Positions 1-10,709 of a DNA stretch of 64,000 nucleotides are shown one piece after another (the stretch's first letter is position 1; each line of letters starts with the position of its first letter). Position numbers and translations under genes: made by a program. The stretch is from Perkinsus chesapeaki (taxonomy: Eukaryota; Perkinsozoa; Perkinsida; Perkinsidae). The notes under the pieces are model-generated. The model was not told the origin of the DNA and did no database searches. It worked only from the letters and a program-made list of their open reading frames with translations. Location: the NCBI GenBank assembly GCA_013115145.1, contig JAAPAO010000041.1, positions 1-64,000 of the forward strand, in the 5' to 3' direction.

Positions 1-1571
1 TTCTTATATCTTATTGCATGAGTTTAATTCAGTTACAGAGATATCTTACGAGCGTTACTTGGCGAGCGAGACAATGGATGCGCTCGACGGAGCGTAGTGA
101 ATCGCCATGAAATCAGTTGGGCATAATCCCTGCTCCAGACATGTCCATGGTGGTTGTGAGGTATTTCAAGGAACATGACAGATTTGCAATGCACTTCGGA
201 GGTCGACAATGGTTGCATGCTTGGAGAGATCGCACATGATGTTAGATGTTCATGCTATTAGACTGCAATGCGCCAATGTGTCTTGTGTTAAGCTTTGTGT
301 GTCAGCTGAAGCAGGGTACGGAGGCCTCTATCGTGTCGCTGGAAAAAGTGATACGCCCCTGAGTAGCACGCGCCTAAATCCCATAGTCCACTCACCGGCT
401 GCGGCGAACAACGTAAATTCACAAGTGAGGGCGTGGGAGTGGAATCACCTGCCCCCCTTTTACTCCCCTTTCCACTGTGGTGGCTGCGGTGACCGCAAAC
501 AGTCTGTGTATGAAGGCCAGAGGCGCGAGAGCGGTGTTCGGGTGAAGCTCGTTTTCACACAGAGGCTCGATGAAGAGCGTGAATTTGTTACATCGAAATA
601 GGCCAGAGCGGGCATTTGCCCAGACGTCGGAATGAAAGATGACTGACACGACCCCTAGAGAGTTGGAGTTTGTCAACCGCACAGATCTTGAAAAGACGTT
701 GTGCGGAAGACTCCCGAGGAAACTGAGGACCAGACAACTGCTCTCTCCGGAGAGCACCGATCAGATCAGGGTCGCCTACGGTGATACTCTAGAGCAGTTT
801 TCTGTTAGCACGGGTGATAAATTGGAATATCTGTCTACAGGAATTGATCGCGTAGAGGTGTTGAACATGATAGACTTGATGATGTGAGGTTGAACCCTTA
901 TCAAAAGCATGGAAGTGTGAATGTTAGATGTGACATGAGTTGCAAAAGATGTAGAGTTTAAGTGTCCAGTTAGTCGCTATATAACGAATGGCATCGAAAA
1001 AGCTGTATACTCCGTAGCCTTGCATGTTTAGGCGTATATCGACCAGGTTGTGGAAGCTCTGTTAGTTCCCATTTCTTTTTATAGTTAATGGCAGGGCCTC
1101 ACAAGAACTCTCAGACTGAATATCAATGTTACAGAAGATTATGCAGCAGGTTTTACGCTCACAATTCAGGACCATTCCTCAGCTACTGAGAGTCGACAAG
1201 ATTCGGTGGATGATAGAGTCTCACGGAGGTACTCATCATTAGGTGAAGAAATTTTGAACGTGCATGAAGCTTTCACATACAGTGTGTGATATACTGCGAA
1301 TAATCACAATGTTTTGACGGTCTTGGCTTACACTTTCAGACGGGGAGAAGGAAGCATCTTCATCATTGGGAGACATTCTTGCCAGCTTGCAATACTTACA
1401 CGATCAATTTCCGTCTCCCGCTCGAGGATACTTCCCGGCCACGAAATGTACCTCTAACGCACTTTTCTTCATCGCCAACTGACGAACGGCAGTCAGTGAG
1501 AGAAATCACTACACCTGGCATTTGACCCTGTGTACTGTCAGGGTTTTGAGGCTCATCATTCAGCGCATATA
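1..1571. other. No supported gene; weak ORF only
   Basis: I see no recognisable gene here. The best candidate is a plus-strand ORF at 639-887 (82 codons, starting MTDTTPRELEFVNRTDLEKT) with no family I know. An overlapping ORF at 209-601 is Cys- and Arg-rich and looks like chance. The rest is AT-moderate sequence without tRNA-like or rRNA-like signatures. Either ORF could be an exon of a gene entering from the left edge, but nothing in the sequence decides this. Confidence 0.4.
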
Positions 1572-2237
1572 ATGAGATTGTACAGCTTCACTGCGGCGGC
1601 GGCAACTGTCCTGATTTTCGACCACGTTAAGTGCCTTGCGTCGTCGTTACTGAGAGAACGCGTAGTGAAAGGCGTGTTGTCTAAGTTAAACGGTACGGTT
1701 GATAACTTCCGCGATAAGAAAATGCAACCTGAGAGAAGAATGAATGAGGGCATTAATATCGATATCTTGCCTTCTCTAGAGAAGATTGTAGGCCTGTACC
1801 TCCCCGAGGAAAACCCATTGAAGGAACACAGCGAAGAAAGTTTGTATCTGGCTTTTTCAAAAAGAGACTACGGGCACAAGATGAAGCTAGGGTTCATAAC
1901 GAAAACAGGCCCCGGGGAAAGATACAAGAAGGCCACCAACATTGATGGATATGGTAGTCCGTGGTTCAACGTTACACTCAACAGGTACACGGGATATCTC
2001 CAGCTAGATCAAGCCAGCCTGAGCGAATCACAAAGGGATGACTTTAAAAAGTTCCTCGAGAGGCTGACGGCTTTTCTGGAGGTTGACGAGAAGGCTAAGC
2101 TGGAGGATATCATAACGCTAGAAGTACAAGAAGATAATATTAAGATGAGCGTCGTCAGTAGTACTGGTGACAAAGAAAGGAAAGCGGTGCTGTTTACCAA
2201 AGCTAATAAACGTCAATCGGTAGAGATAACGGTGTAA
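1572..2237 (+). CDS. Putative secreted orphan protein, about 221 aa
   Basis: Single-exon ORF. The frame opens at an ATG at 1530, but I prefer the second ATG at 1572 because the protein then begins with a good signal peptide (MRLYSFTAAAATVLIFDHV, basic residue then a hydrophobic core). The mature part is hydrophilic, about 200 residues, rich in Lys, Glu and Asp, with no transmembrane segment and almost no Cys. I do not recognise the domain; it may be one of the lineage-specific secreted families common in parasitic alveolates, but that is inference. The 41-bp triple repeat starts about 170 bp downstream. The signal peptide and continuous frame support a real gene; function is unknown. Confidence 0.6.
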   Translation: MRLYSFTAAAATVLIFDHVKCLASSLLRERVVKGVLSKLNGTVDNFRDKKMQPERRMNEGINIDILPSLEKIVGLYLPEENPLKEHSEESLYLAFSKRDYGHKMKLGFITKTGPGERYKKATNIDGYGSPWFNVTLNRYTGYLQLDQASLSESQRDDFKKFLERLTAFLEVDEKAKLEDIITLEVQEDNIKMSVVSSTGDKERKAVLFTKANKRQSVEITV

Positions 2238-2410
2238 GCTTGCAGAAGAGTCACAGGCAAAGTGGCGACTAAAAGTCTGATAGATAATGAGTGATGATGT
2301 TAGATGTTATTAAACTTGCTCAGTGATGTTGCGTTGAAGTTCCCTGAATGGGCACGAACCTGGTAATGAAGAATTGTGAGGCATCTTATCCCAACCCATA
2401 ATGGGCGTTC

Positions 2411-2535
2411 TAGTCTTACAGCAATATAAAGCAACTCTCAAAAAGTCCAGCTAGTCTTACAGCAATATAATTGCAACTCTCAAAAAGTCCAGCCTAGTCT
2501 TACAGCAATATAAAGCAACTCTCAAAAAGTCCAGC
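2411..2535. repeat. 41-bp direct repeat, three copies
   Basis: Three near-identical tandem copies lie at 2411-2451, 2452-2493 and 2495-2535. Each begins TAGTCTTACAGCAATATAA and ends CTCAAAAAGTCCAGC. Copy 2 has a small change (TT for A) after the ATATAA, and one extra C separates copies 2 and 3. The array lies between genes, downstream of the secreted orphan. It looks like a minisatellite. Confidence 0.9.
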
Positions 2536-4118
2536 TCGACGGAACGGCGCTACTTCTGGAGGCTATACACCCCACTGACATGAAATGCATAATACATGTC
2601 GATTCGATGTAGTTACATGGAAACTGGAAACATCGAACTAGAAATATATGAAATTTCATAAACACACTGTAGACTGAAAGCAGCCTCCCTGGTAACAGCG
2701 AGAGCGATCGGTAAGGGACACGCAATGGAAATAAAAACGAACCAATCTTCATCATCGTCATGGTCGAAATCAAAGTCGTCACAATCTGAACAACCGTACA
2801 ACCGAGTTCAACGTAATCGAGATGAACCCTTCAGAGTCAGCAACGAGCTTGAAGCCTCAGCTCCCACAGAGATTCTTTCTTACTGTTGGATGCATGTAGC
2901 ACCACTACAAACTCAAAGGGCATTTTTAACAGAAACATGGTAGCTCAGCACAGCGGGAAAGGAAAGTCATTTTCCCTTAATAATTTGTCGATATGCCAAA
3001 GTAAGCCTCTCCCGCATGTTCTGATCTATGTGTGGCCCCGGCCCCGCTCTGTGCATCTCAACATGCTTCACCAACTGACACCAGTATCACCACTATTACC
3101 ACCTTTCTCGTTTTATGGATCTCGACTACCTGAAGACTCCTGTACCAGCCCAGCCCAGAGTTCCTCTTCACTTCCATTCTGAACTGTTTCTTAACATCTA
3201 GCAGCATGCCCTGTTGCTCCTCTAGCCTTCTTTGGGCCACACCTGCACGTCTGGCTTCGATACGCGCTTGTCGTGACGCTTTCTGAATAAAACACAAACA
3301 ACTGGCTCCTCGTCTAGGATCAGCTTGACGAGGAGCAGGAAGCCTCCTTATGAGTGCCAATATGAAAGTGGCCTTATACCTTCCCTCATGTCGACACTTC
3401 GGTTGAACCCGTATAGACGGTTGGTTCAGTGGTTATGCTGGACCGGCTTTCAGCGGACTTATTATTCATCTCTATGGTTAAGTTATTCCTATGGAGCATC
3501 CCCTATAGCTCTCCCGCTACATACACATTGGACTACTAACAAGAGAGAATATAATGATCCAATTCGATGAGCTGCTGCGAGTCCCAGGTACTTATACGGC
3601 TCTACGTATAGCAAATGAGACAGTTATTAGAGCCATACGCCATGACTATCCCCCGAACAGTGTCCAGTATGTACGTGGGAAGTTTGTACCCCATCCCCCC
3701 AGCAAAAGACTTTACGATTTTCCTTTCATAGGGCCCACTTGGTCACATTCCATATACCAAGAGAGCCTGTATGCTCTACTACCTTCCGTGTCCCAAACAC
3801 TCTAATAGGCTTGACCTTGAAGTACGACGCCGCTGTTCTTATCGATCCCACTGATGCCCACAACAGCCCTTGTGGTATACCAGGATTGCAGCAGCTATGG
3901 CCGAGTATGCCAAAATACATTAAAACAAACTCTATGCACAGGGAGCTCTCCCTGCGAGGGTTGTAAAGGCCCAGCGGCTTAAGCCCCCCATCCGAGGCTA
4001 ATTTATAACTAGGCAACACAATAGAACAGCAGGATATCACGTCAACAAGAGTCTGATGAACTATCCACATGACATGAACTATCCTTCTAGTCACCAGCAG
4101 CATGAGCGACCAAGTCCA
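2536..4118. other. Largely unassigned; one probable minus-strand exon
   Basis: The only part I can support is a 51-codon minus-strand exon (see 3130-3282). A plus-strand ORF at 3554-3805 (starting MIQFDELLRVPGTYTALRIA) and short flanking ORFs have no recognisable domain. No RNA gene or mobile element is visible. Confidence 0.35.
3130..3282 (-). CDS. Probable internal exon of an unidentified coiled-coil gene
   Basis: Read on the minus strand, this 153-nt block is open in one frame. It is preceded by a pyrimidine-rich TTTTATTCAG acceptor and followed by a CAG|GTAGTC donor, exactly 51 codons. The peptide is highly charged and helical (KASRQARIEARRAGVAQRRL at the start), as in a coiled coil, ending in GLGWYRSLQ. 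If the donor is not used, the frame continues 23 codons to a stop near 3060. Flanking exons could not be assigned, so gene limits and function are unknown. Confidence 0.35.
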
Positions 4119-5640
4119 CTAAGCTTCAGGAAGTGTATCGGTATCATTAACATCATACCATTTATGGAAGTGCCAGCCACCATAGTATCTGAAAGCCGCG
4201 TCTTGAACTAAGATAAGGGAGTGACAGCAACTTACTTGACCATCATGATCATGACACTAATGTAGCAGATGAAGGATACGAGGAGGTAGATGGCAGAAGC
4301 CAGAAGGAGCCACTGGGCGACAGCGTACCAACGAGACCCATATTCACGGAAGAAGTCGGTGAAGCCTGAAATGATGATCAATCAACCACAAGTGAGATAT
4401 CAGTCTCCTACTCTGAAGGCATCCACATAAGACTGCTGTAGGCTGTACTGCTGTGAGGCCGAAGCCTAGGCTTTCAGTGGCGCACTGCTCACACTTGCCC
4501 GATGGAGGCTTCAATTTCCCTTGTAAGAGGCCGGCGCTTCCACACACTTCGTTGAGAGCATTCTCAACCATAGGAGCGTCCACCTGTCCTGTGGCGCCCG
4601 CCTTCATAGCAGAGGAGCATGCAATCTAAAGAGGCTCCATGAACGACAAGCTAACACACAAACACCTACGTCCTTTCCGAGGGACACCTCAGCAGAACAG
4701 GCAGCGTTGAGAGCGTTCCCAGTGCCGAGCTGGCAGCCAAACTCGCTCCACATGCAGTTGAACTCCTTAGCTGAAGCACCGGGGTTCTTGAGGGAGAAGG
4801 AGGGGTCAGCGTCCATGTAGTCGCTAAGCTGGGTTTGCTTATGAGTAACTAAGACGCAATGGTGAACCCTTCGAAAAGCGAAGGAGAGCTTCTTACGGAG
4901 CGAGTCCAGAGCGGTTCCTGTGCTGTACATGAAGAAGAAGGTAGCTGCTTGCGCCAAGAAGGATAGAAGGGCAAAGAATAAGAACAACGTTTTCCAAGTA
5001 TTGTAGCTTGAATTGATAGCCTTGGTGAAGAATCCTGAGCAGAGAAACTGACCACATGATTGGTGAACTAGACCTACCTAAAGACACTATCGCCAAACCA
5101 GTGGCTATCCAGGAGCATATCTGGACCAGGAGTATCCGAACGCTCTCCGAAGGGCCGAATTCCTGATGAACGCTGTGAATCGACTGTGTGGGTTGATTGG
5201 CGGTACCTTGAGCTCACTGGAGGAAGCGCCGGCCAGGGGGTGGGTAAGTGATAGGATAGCGCTCCATATGTCAACCGCAAGGCCGAAGAGCAATGCTGTC
5301 ACCTGATAAGGATGCCGATACCTCTCTCAAGAAGGGCCTTATACTGGTCGTTGGACAAAATAGTCGTCGCTCCCAGAGATAGATATTGTAATCAGGCATA
5401 AGATGGAGCTCCGATGCAGAGAGATAGGCGAGATAGAGTTCAGATATATGAGACAATGGTAACAGGTTAATTGAATATTAAGGATATGCAGTTGTAGTGT
5501 TCGAGCCACTCGAATGATCAAAGATATTTTCGAGGTCAAGTAGTAGGCATCTTACCATCATCCATCCCACCACTCCTTGAAGCCAACACCTACTGTGTAG
5601 GCCGGGGGTATCTACCAATTTCTGATTGGCTGAATCCATA
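4119..5640 (-). CDS. Tetraspanin-like four-TM membrane protein
   Basis: Multi-exon minus-strand gene. In order I can join a segment EFGPSESVRILLVQICSWIA (about 5090-5165, TM2), a 43-nt intron, FFTKAINSSYNTWKTLFLF running into FALLSFLAQAATFFFMYSTG (TM3, near 4920-5040), a Cys-containing large loop (EFNCMWSEFGCQLGTG, then VCGSAG and GKCEQCATES), and a last membrane span in SRWYAVAQWLLLASAIYLLV. Phases agree at four introns of 39-47 nt. An apparent stop at 4232-4234 is removed by a 47-nt intron, giving a cytoplasmic tail that ends LPEA and stops at 4119-4121. Three membrane spans around a Cys-rich loop are typical of tetraspanins; the classical CCG motif is not clear. TM1 and the true start (an ATG at 5637-5639 is possible) are unresolved. 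Confidence 0.6.
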
Positions 5641-6063
5641 ATAGGAAAGAGGCCTAATGTAACCTAACGGATACAGATGATGATCGCCGATAACGAAATT
5701 CCGGGTAGTAAGGAAGGTACAAGGTAGCAAGATAGTATCTTGCGCTCTGTCGCGCGCCACGAAATTCCTGTCCGCGCTAACTGTGTCGCTTGAGCATCAT
5801 AATTCACTGCTAAGCTAGCGCAGCTTTACATCGGCAAATACTAGTCGTTTGCCACATGAGCAATAGTCAGTAGGATGGAGATGCGGGGTTTGAAAGTTGG
5901 TCGTTTGATGGCAAGGGAGGCCGGAGCTAGCCCGAACATCGTCGGTTTAGTAGTAGCTTTTACCCCAGCCCTGTTGTGTAAAGGAGGAAGCGTTCGTTAA
6001 TTGATGAACTAGTTAGTCGTAAAGCGTTTTAACTGTTGAACGTTCAGTTTTGGTATTATCAAT
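5641..6063. other. Intergenic region upstream of acetate kinase
   Basis: This lies between the 5' side of the minus-strand tetraspanin-like gene and the acetate kinase start, so it should hold two divergent promoters. No TATA-like box or repeat stands out. No gene seen. Confidence 0.4.
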
Positions 6064-7371
6064 ATGATGGCATCCACCTTGGGTATGCGCTCGAGCCAGC
6101 TGGCTCCTATGGGCGTCAGATTCTTCTCCAGTCAGGCCCCCAAGCTCATCTTGACCCTTAACTGTGGTTCAAGCTCTATCAAGTATCAGCTTCTCGATAT
6201 GAACACCGAGGACTGCAAAGTAAAGGGTCTTATCGATTCCATTGGCACTGAGAACTGCAAGCTTCGTTTCGATGCCGAGAGCCCCAATGAGAGGGTAGAA
6301 AAGATCCCTAACATGTCTTATGAGGATGCTATGACCTCCGTCATTGAGGATATCACCTCCAAGCCCGAGGTTAAGGATTTGGGTATTACTGGTGTTGGTC
6401 ACCGTGTCGTGCACGGTGGTCCCAAGCTGACCCACCCCACCCTTGTGACTCCTGAGGTCCTTCAGGAGATCAAGAACTGCATTAAGCTAGCTCCTCTTCA
6501 TAACCCAGCTAATGCTGAAGGTATCGAGATCGCTTCCAAGATTCTCGGCCCTACGGTCCCTCATGTTGCTTGCTTTGATACCGCCTTCCACTCGACCATC
6601 CCCGAGTACGCCAGCATGTACGCCATTCCCTACGACATCTCCAAGAAGCTTGCTCTCAAGAAGTACGGTTTCCATGGCATTTCTCATCAGTACGTGTCGC
6701 TCAAGGCCGCTCAGCAGCTTCATCTCGATCCTTCTCGCTCCAGCTTTATCGTTGCCCATCTTGGCAGTGGTTGCAGTGCTACTGCTATCCATAACGGCAA
6801 GTCCGTCGATACTACAATGGGTTTCACACCTATGGATGGCCTTGTGATGGGTACCCGTGCCGGTAACCTTGACCCTGGTGTAGAGCAGTATCTTTGTGAG
6901 CAGCTCAACCTGTCCATTGAGGAGGTTACTAACATCCTTAACAAGCAGTCTGGTCTCTTGGGTGTCAGCGGTATCTCCAACGATATGCGCGTGCTTATCG
7001 AGACTTCCGAGGATGAATCTAAGGATCCCGCCGTTCGTAGCCGTGCCAAGTTGGCTATTGATATGTTCGTCTACCGTCTCTGCCGTTACATCGCTTCTTT
7101 AATGGTATCTGCTAGCTCTCGTTTGGATTCCTTGGTCTTCACTGGTGGCATTGGTGAGAACTCTGCCTACATCCGTTCTCGTGTGATGCAGTCTCTTAAG
7201 TTCATGAGGTTCTTCGAGAACCCCAAGTACAACGCCGCCAATGGTGCTAACACCAACGGTGTCATTACTGAGCTTGATAGCCCCACTCTCGGTATGGTGA
7301 TCCCCACTGATGAGGAGCTCCAGATCGCCAGGGAGACTATGCAGGTTCTTAAGGCCGTCTCCAAGAACTAA
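6064..7371 (+). CDS. ACK: Acetate kinase, probably organellar
   Basis: Intronless gene of 435 codons; ATP plus acetate gives ADP plus acetyl phosphate (reversible). Family motifs are all present: TLNCGSSSIKY with Asn33, GHRVVHGG with Arg114, ACFDTAFH with the catalytic-type Asp172, YGFHGISH with His204, the phosphate-binding AHLGSGCS (from about 231), GTRAGNLDPG with Arg265, and FTGGIGENS. Length is close to bacterial enzymes plus an N-terminal extension of about 26 residues rich in Ser, Met, Arg and Phe and free of acidic residues, consistent with an organelle presequence (inference). Two ATGs stand together at 6064 and 6067. Codon choice is strongly biased (Lys almost always AAG, many GGT and CTC/CTT codons), unlike the intron-rich neighbours, suggesting high expression. 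No phosphotransacetylase or phosphoketolase partner is in the window. Confidence 0.97.
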   Translation: MMASTLGMRSSQLAPMGVRFFSSQAPKLILTLNCGSSSIKYQLLDMNTEDCKVKGLIDSIGTENCKLRFDAESPNERVEKIPNMSYEDAMTSVIEDITSKPEVKDLGITGVGHRVVHGGPKLTHPTLVTPEVLQEIKNCIKLAPLHNPANAEGIEIASKILGPTVPHVACFDTAFHSTIPEYASMYAIPYDISKKLALKKYGFHGISHQYVSLKAAQQLHLDPSRSSFIVAHLGSGCSATAIHNGKSVDTTMGFTPMDGLVMGTRAGNLDPGVEQYLCEQLNLSIEEVTNILNKQSGLLGVSGISNDMRVLIETSEDESKDPAVRSRAKLAIDMFVYRLCRYIASLMVSASSRLDSLVFTGGIGENSAYIRSRVMQSLKFMRFFENPKYNAANGANTNGVITELDSPTLGMVIPTDEELQIARETMQVLKAVSKN

Positions 7372-7670
7372 GCAGTCGATGAGATTCGGATTGTTTTGCT
7401 ATCTTTGGAATCTACACTTGAATAGGAATACCTACATAGATTGCTCTTATGGTGACTGCTGTACTGCCGCGTTGACGGCTTCCTAGTAATCATTAAAATT
7501 GCCTGTTATAAAGGCTGTCATCGTCCAGTGGTGATATGGCAGATTCACCGGCTTATAGCATTGTTATTGTGAGTGCAATCAGCTCCTACTGTTCAGTTTC
7601 ATAGTAGTGCCCATTTGTTGAGCTGTAGTAAATTCACAAGTTGTGTACTAGTTTGATTTTCGATGTTAGT

Positions 7671-10630
7671 ATGGCCTGGCCATTCCGCGGCAAGGACGCC
7701 CTTGACATGTTCAGTGATGGGGAATCGTCGGTTTGCTAGGAAGGGGAGATCAACCCGCGTATCTTAGGTTGAAGGGTGCATGGCGTAATTGTACGTTTTA
7801 GGGCTTCTCTGGTACAAGTATTGCGGGGATAGTACCGGAAGCTAGAGGTCCTAAATTTGCTGGTTTTCTGAAGCAAGTGGGAGTAGAGGAGTTCATACAG
7901 CCGTTAAGCATCGGTGGTGTGATGAAGGCTAGGGTAGCCAAACTCGGTCAATGCTGGAATTGTTAATTGCGTGTAGTTCGTTGATTGGGAGGTTAGAGAG
8001 GTCAGTCTGGACGGGCAAGTGGCCAGGCTACCGGAGGACGGCACAGTGGAGTTGTGGGAGACAGTTGAGGCTGCTGTAGTTCACAGGCAGACGGGGGTGA
8101 CGTCCGCGCCTGGGGATTATCAAACTCGTGAGGATGGGCGAGTTGATTATACTGAGGATTATCGACAAGCATATGAGGAGGGGTGATCAGTGGGGTGATG
8201 AATAAATGGTGTATAGGTATTGTAGGTACCAACTTGGCGGCAGAGCTGCTGAGTTTATCAGGGAAACGTGCGGCGAAGGTGCTGCAGAACAAATAGAGAA
8301 ATTCAATAATTCAGTTAGGAAAGTAAAACCGTGTTTGTTGTAGACGACACTTGGCTTAACTTGGAGCTACCCCTTCAGTTGGGAACGTCAGGGGAGAAGG
8401 ACTACCGACGACGGCTCTTCACATGGGCATTCGAAGCTGGTCCGGGAGGCATTGCAGTGGCGTACAAGATACGTGGGGCTCTTGCGGGAATGATGAAGGG
8501 GGTAGTTGAGGAAGGCTGGGAAATTAATGGTCAGACCCTCGGTTTAGTCACTTGCAGTGGTACCGTTGAAGCTGTTATCGGATAAGGTGATCTTCTATGG
8601 TGCGGTGGAGACTAAGAGAAATGATTTTCTGCTGTCCTGTATGGATGAGTTTGAGGCAGCCAGAGTGCTCTACTTCTTCGGTGCTGGGTAGTGTAGCCCA
8701 CAGCGCTATTAGGGTGGCAAGAATTGCAGGTATTCATCGGACACGATGCTAGTGCTGCTGAAGAAGTCATCAGGGAAAGGCCGACCGGTGGTGTCAAAGC
8801 TGACCAGACAATGCGGAGTGCATTTCCCAGACATGAGAATTGCTGTTTATCAAGAGGAGACTGAGTCGAGTGTAGTAGCAGCGGGGGATACTCAGATTCA
8901 TACGCGTTGGCTGCAGGGAGCGGTAGTGGAGCTTAGTTGGTCTAGGAAGTACTCTCCCGTGGGCCTGTATGGTGGCGGCCGATGGAGGTTTGTAATTGGC
9001 AAAAGCGGTTGGGACACAACTGCGATGCAGCGGACGATTGAGCGACGACTTGATCTCCCTAAGGACAGTATGCATGTTGCAGGGCTCAAGGACAAGTTCG
9101 GTGTCACATATCAGTAAAGTAGCATTGAGCTGCTTTGGGCGAGCATTCTTAGCAGGTTTGCTACGTTGCCAGCTACTCACACTGAGGGCGAGATTCAACG
9201 GGCAATAGAAGGCATCAATTCCTTGGTGAAAACCGGAGATGTTGCTTTGCGGGTCGGGGAGTTTAAAAAGACGGAGAACGGTCAGAACAGCGCGCAATTG
9301 CGGCACGGGATGCTATCTGGGTAGCGCCTTTAGCAAACTCTCACTGGCTTCCACGCCTTTGCAGGAACTGCTTCCGGTTGCGGATACGTGATGTGCGAGG
9401 GGAACGTGCAGTTGGGAAGGTCAGGCAGTCCAGTATGGGTGAGGTTGGTTTTATTAATTACTTTGGGCTGCAGAGGTTTGGTATCAATCCTCACCACGAC
9501 CATTCCAGACATACTAATGTAGTGTCCTCCTTGCCAACTGGAGAGATTGCGTGCTCCACAGGTAGACATTGGTGCTGCGCTGGTATCCGGGGACTACGAG
9601 CGTGCTGTGCGGCTTATATTGACACCCGCAACCAGCGATACAAGGGACGTTGCTGATGTGAGTGTCCCCGGGATGGTTGTCGTGTAATTCTGAGGTGAAG
9701 GTTCTGAGAGACTGGCACGAATCTGGACAGGCTTCAGTGGCTGCTGAGAGGCTGGGTAAGATACGCTCGCGTGAAAGGGACTTCGAAATGTAGCAAAAGC
9801 TGGTAATGGTTGTGGCAAAGGTTTCTCGCAGGTGGTCTAGAATGTTGAACCAAATCGCAGCGCAGCCGAACTCGGAGGGGTTTAGGAGATCCTTGAGAGC
9901 AGGTGTGCCGAGGGAATTATTGCAGATTCACCTGTTAGCATTTCAATCGTGCTTGTGGAATAGGATGGCATCGAAGTGAGTGGGGACAAGACGTTTCGTG
10001 GTAGGGTCACGTGCGGCAGGAGGTTCCGGGAAGGAGGGCTGAAGGTTCTACCGGGTGATGTTGTGTTGGACAGGCAAACAGGAGTACTGAGTATTGCTGG
10101 ATCGTCGACGGAACGGTAGCGCTGTTTAGAAGGGCGGACCACCCAGGGCCGTTTATTTGGTCGACTTAGGTATAGTGTAGAGGATGTCTTCATTCCAGCA
10201 TGGGGTAGTCAGTTAGGGGATAAGGACAAGCTGTTGAAGATAGGAATTAACACACGTTCATTGTAATTCTCCTCCTCAAAGGATGGATTTGATAGGTGTG
10301 TTAGCAGGTACCGAGAGTTATTGGAGGACTCAGTGTCCCGCGGTGAAGCATCGCCGAGGTTGCTAGAGGAAACTCTCGACCTGGACTTCTCTCGCAGTCT
10401 GGGGGTCCGCGCGCGCCTGCCTTGTATTCCGCGACGATTCCTGGCTAAGCCAGAGGGATTCCGGTGTTCTGAGGAAATCGAGGGAGATCAGCGAAATCTT
10501 ATACTCGAGGTACTAGAGGAATATGATTGACCGGAATGGCTGCTGCTTGTAGTTTTTTCTGCCACGGGGATCGTATGCGACGATGCTGCTGAGGGAAGTA
10601 ATGGAAGAAGGAAGTCTTCCTGGCTCATAG
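7671..10630 (+). CDS. PUS7: tRNA/mRNA pseudouridine synthase, PUS7/TruD family
   Basis: A gene split by many 37-45 nt introns. The spliced frames carry the TruD family landmarks in order: VGVEEFIQPLSIGGVMKAR joined by a 43-nt intron to FVDWEVREVSLDGQVARL (7890-8030); RWRFVIGKSGWDTTAMQRTI then AGLKDKFGVTYQ (9080-9115), which holds the catalytic Asp of the GxKD motif; GFINYFGLQRFG (9448-9481), the NYFG signature; LLQIHLLAFQSCLWNRMAS (about 9915-9976); YSVEDVFIPAWG (about 10171); LAKPEGF; and a typical C-terminus SYATMLLREVMEEGSLPGS with stop at 10628-10630. PUS7 enzymes convert uridine to pseudouridine in tRNA and mRNA. The start is uncertain: ATG at 7671 or about 7536. The 8330-8800 part is a longer, less conserved insertion than in animal PUS7. 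Stops in the raw frames fall inside introns, so I see no reason to call it a pseudogene. Confidence 0.85.
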
Positions 10631-10709
10631 AGATACGCCTTTCATGCATGCTTGTTTCGGTCTATCGTTTCTACTCTAGGGCGTTCATTTGTTGAGCTCA
10701 AGTGACTAG

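Noticed and set aside
2411-2535. Repeat array as a CRISPR
   Set aside because: Only three adjacent 41-bp units with no unique spacers, in a eukaryotic intergenic region.
3554-3805. MIQFDELLR resembling the IQFDEL motif of IFT81
   Set aside because: Only six residues match and the rest of the ORF has no similarity to IFT81, so I treat it as chance.
7800-10630. Stops and frame changes suggesting a PUS7 pseudogene
   Set aside because: The breaks fall at GT...AG boundaries of 37-45 nt and the family motifs continue in the correct phase after removal.
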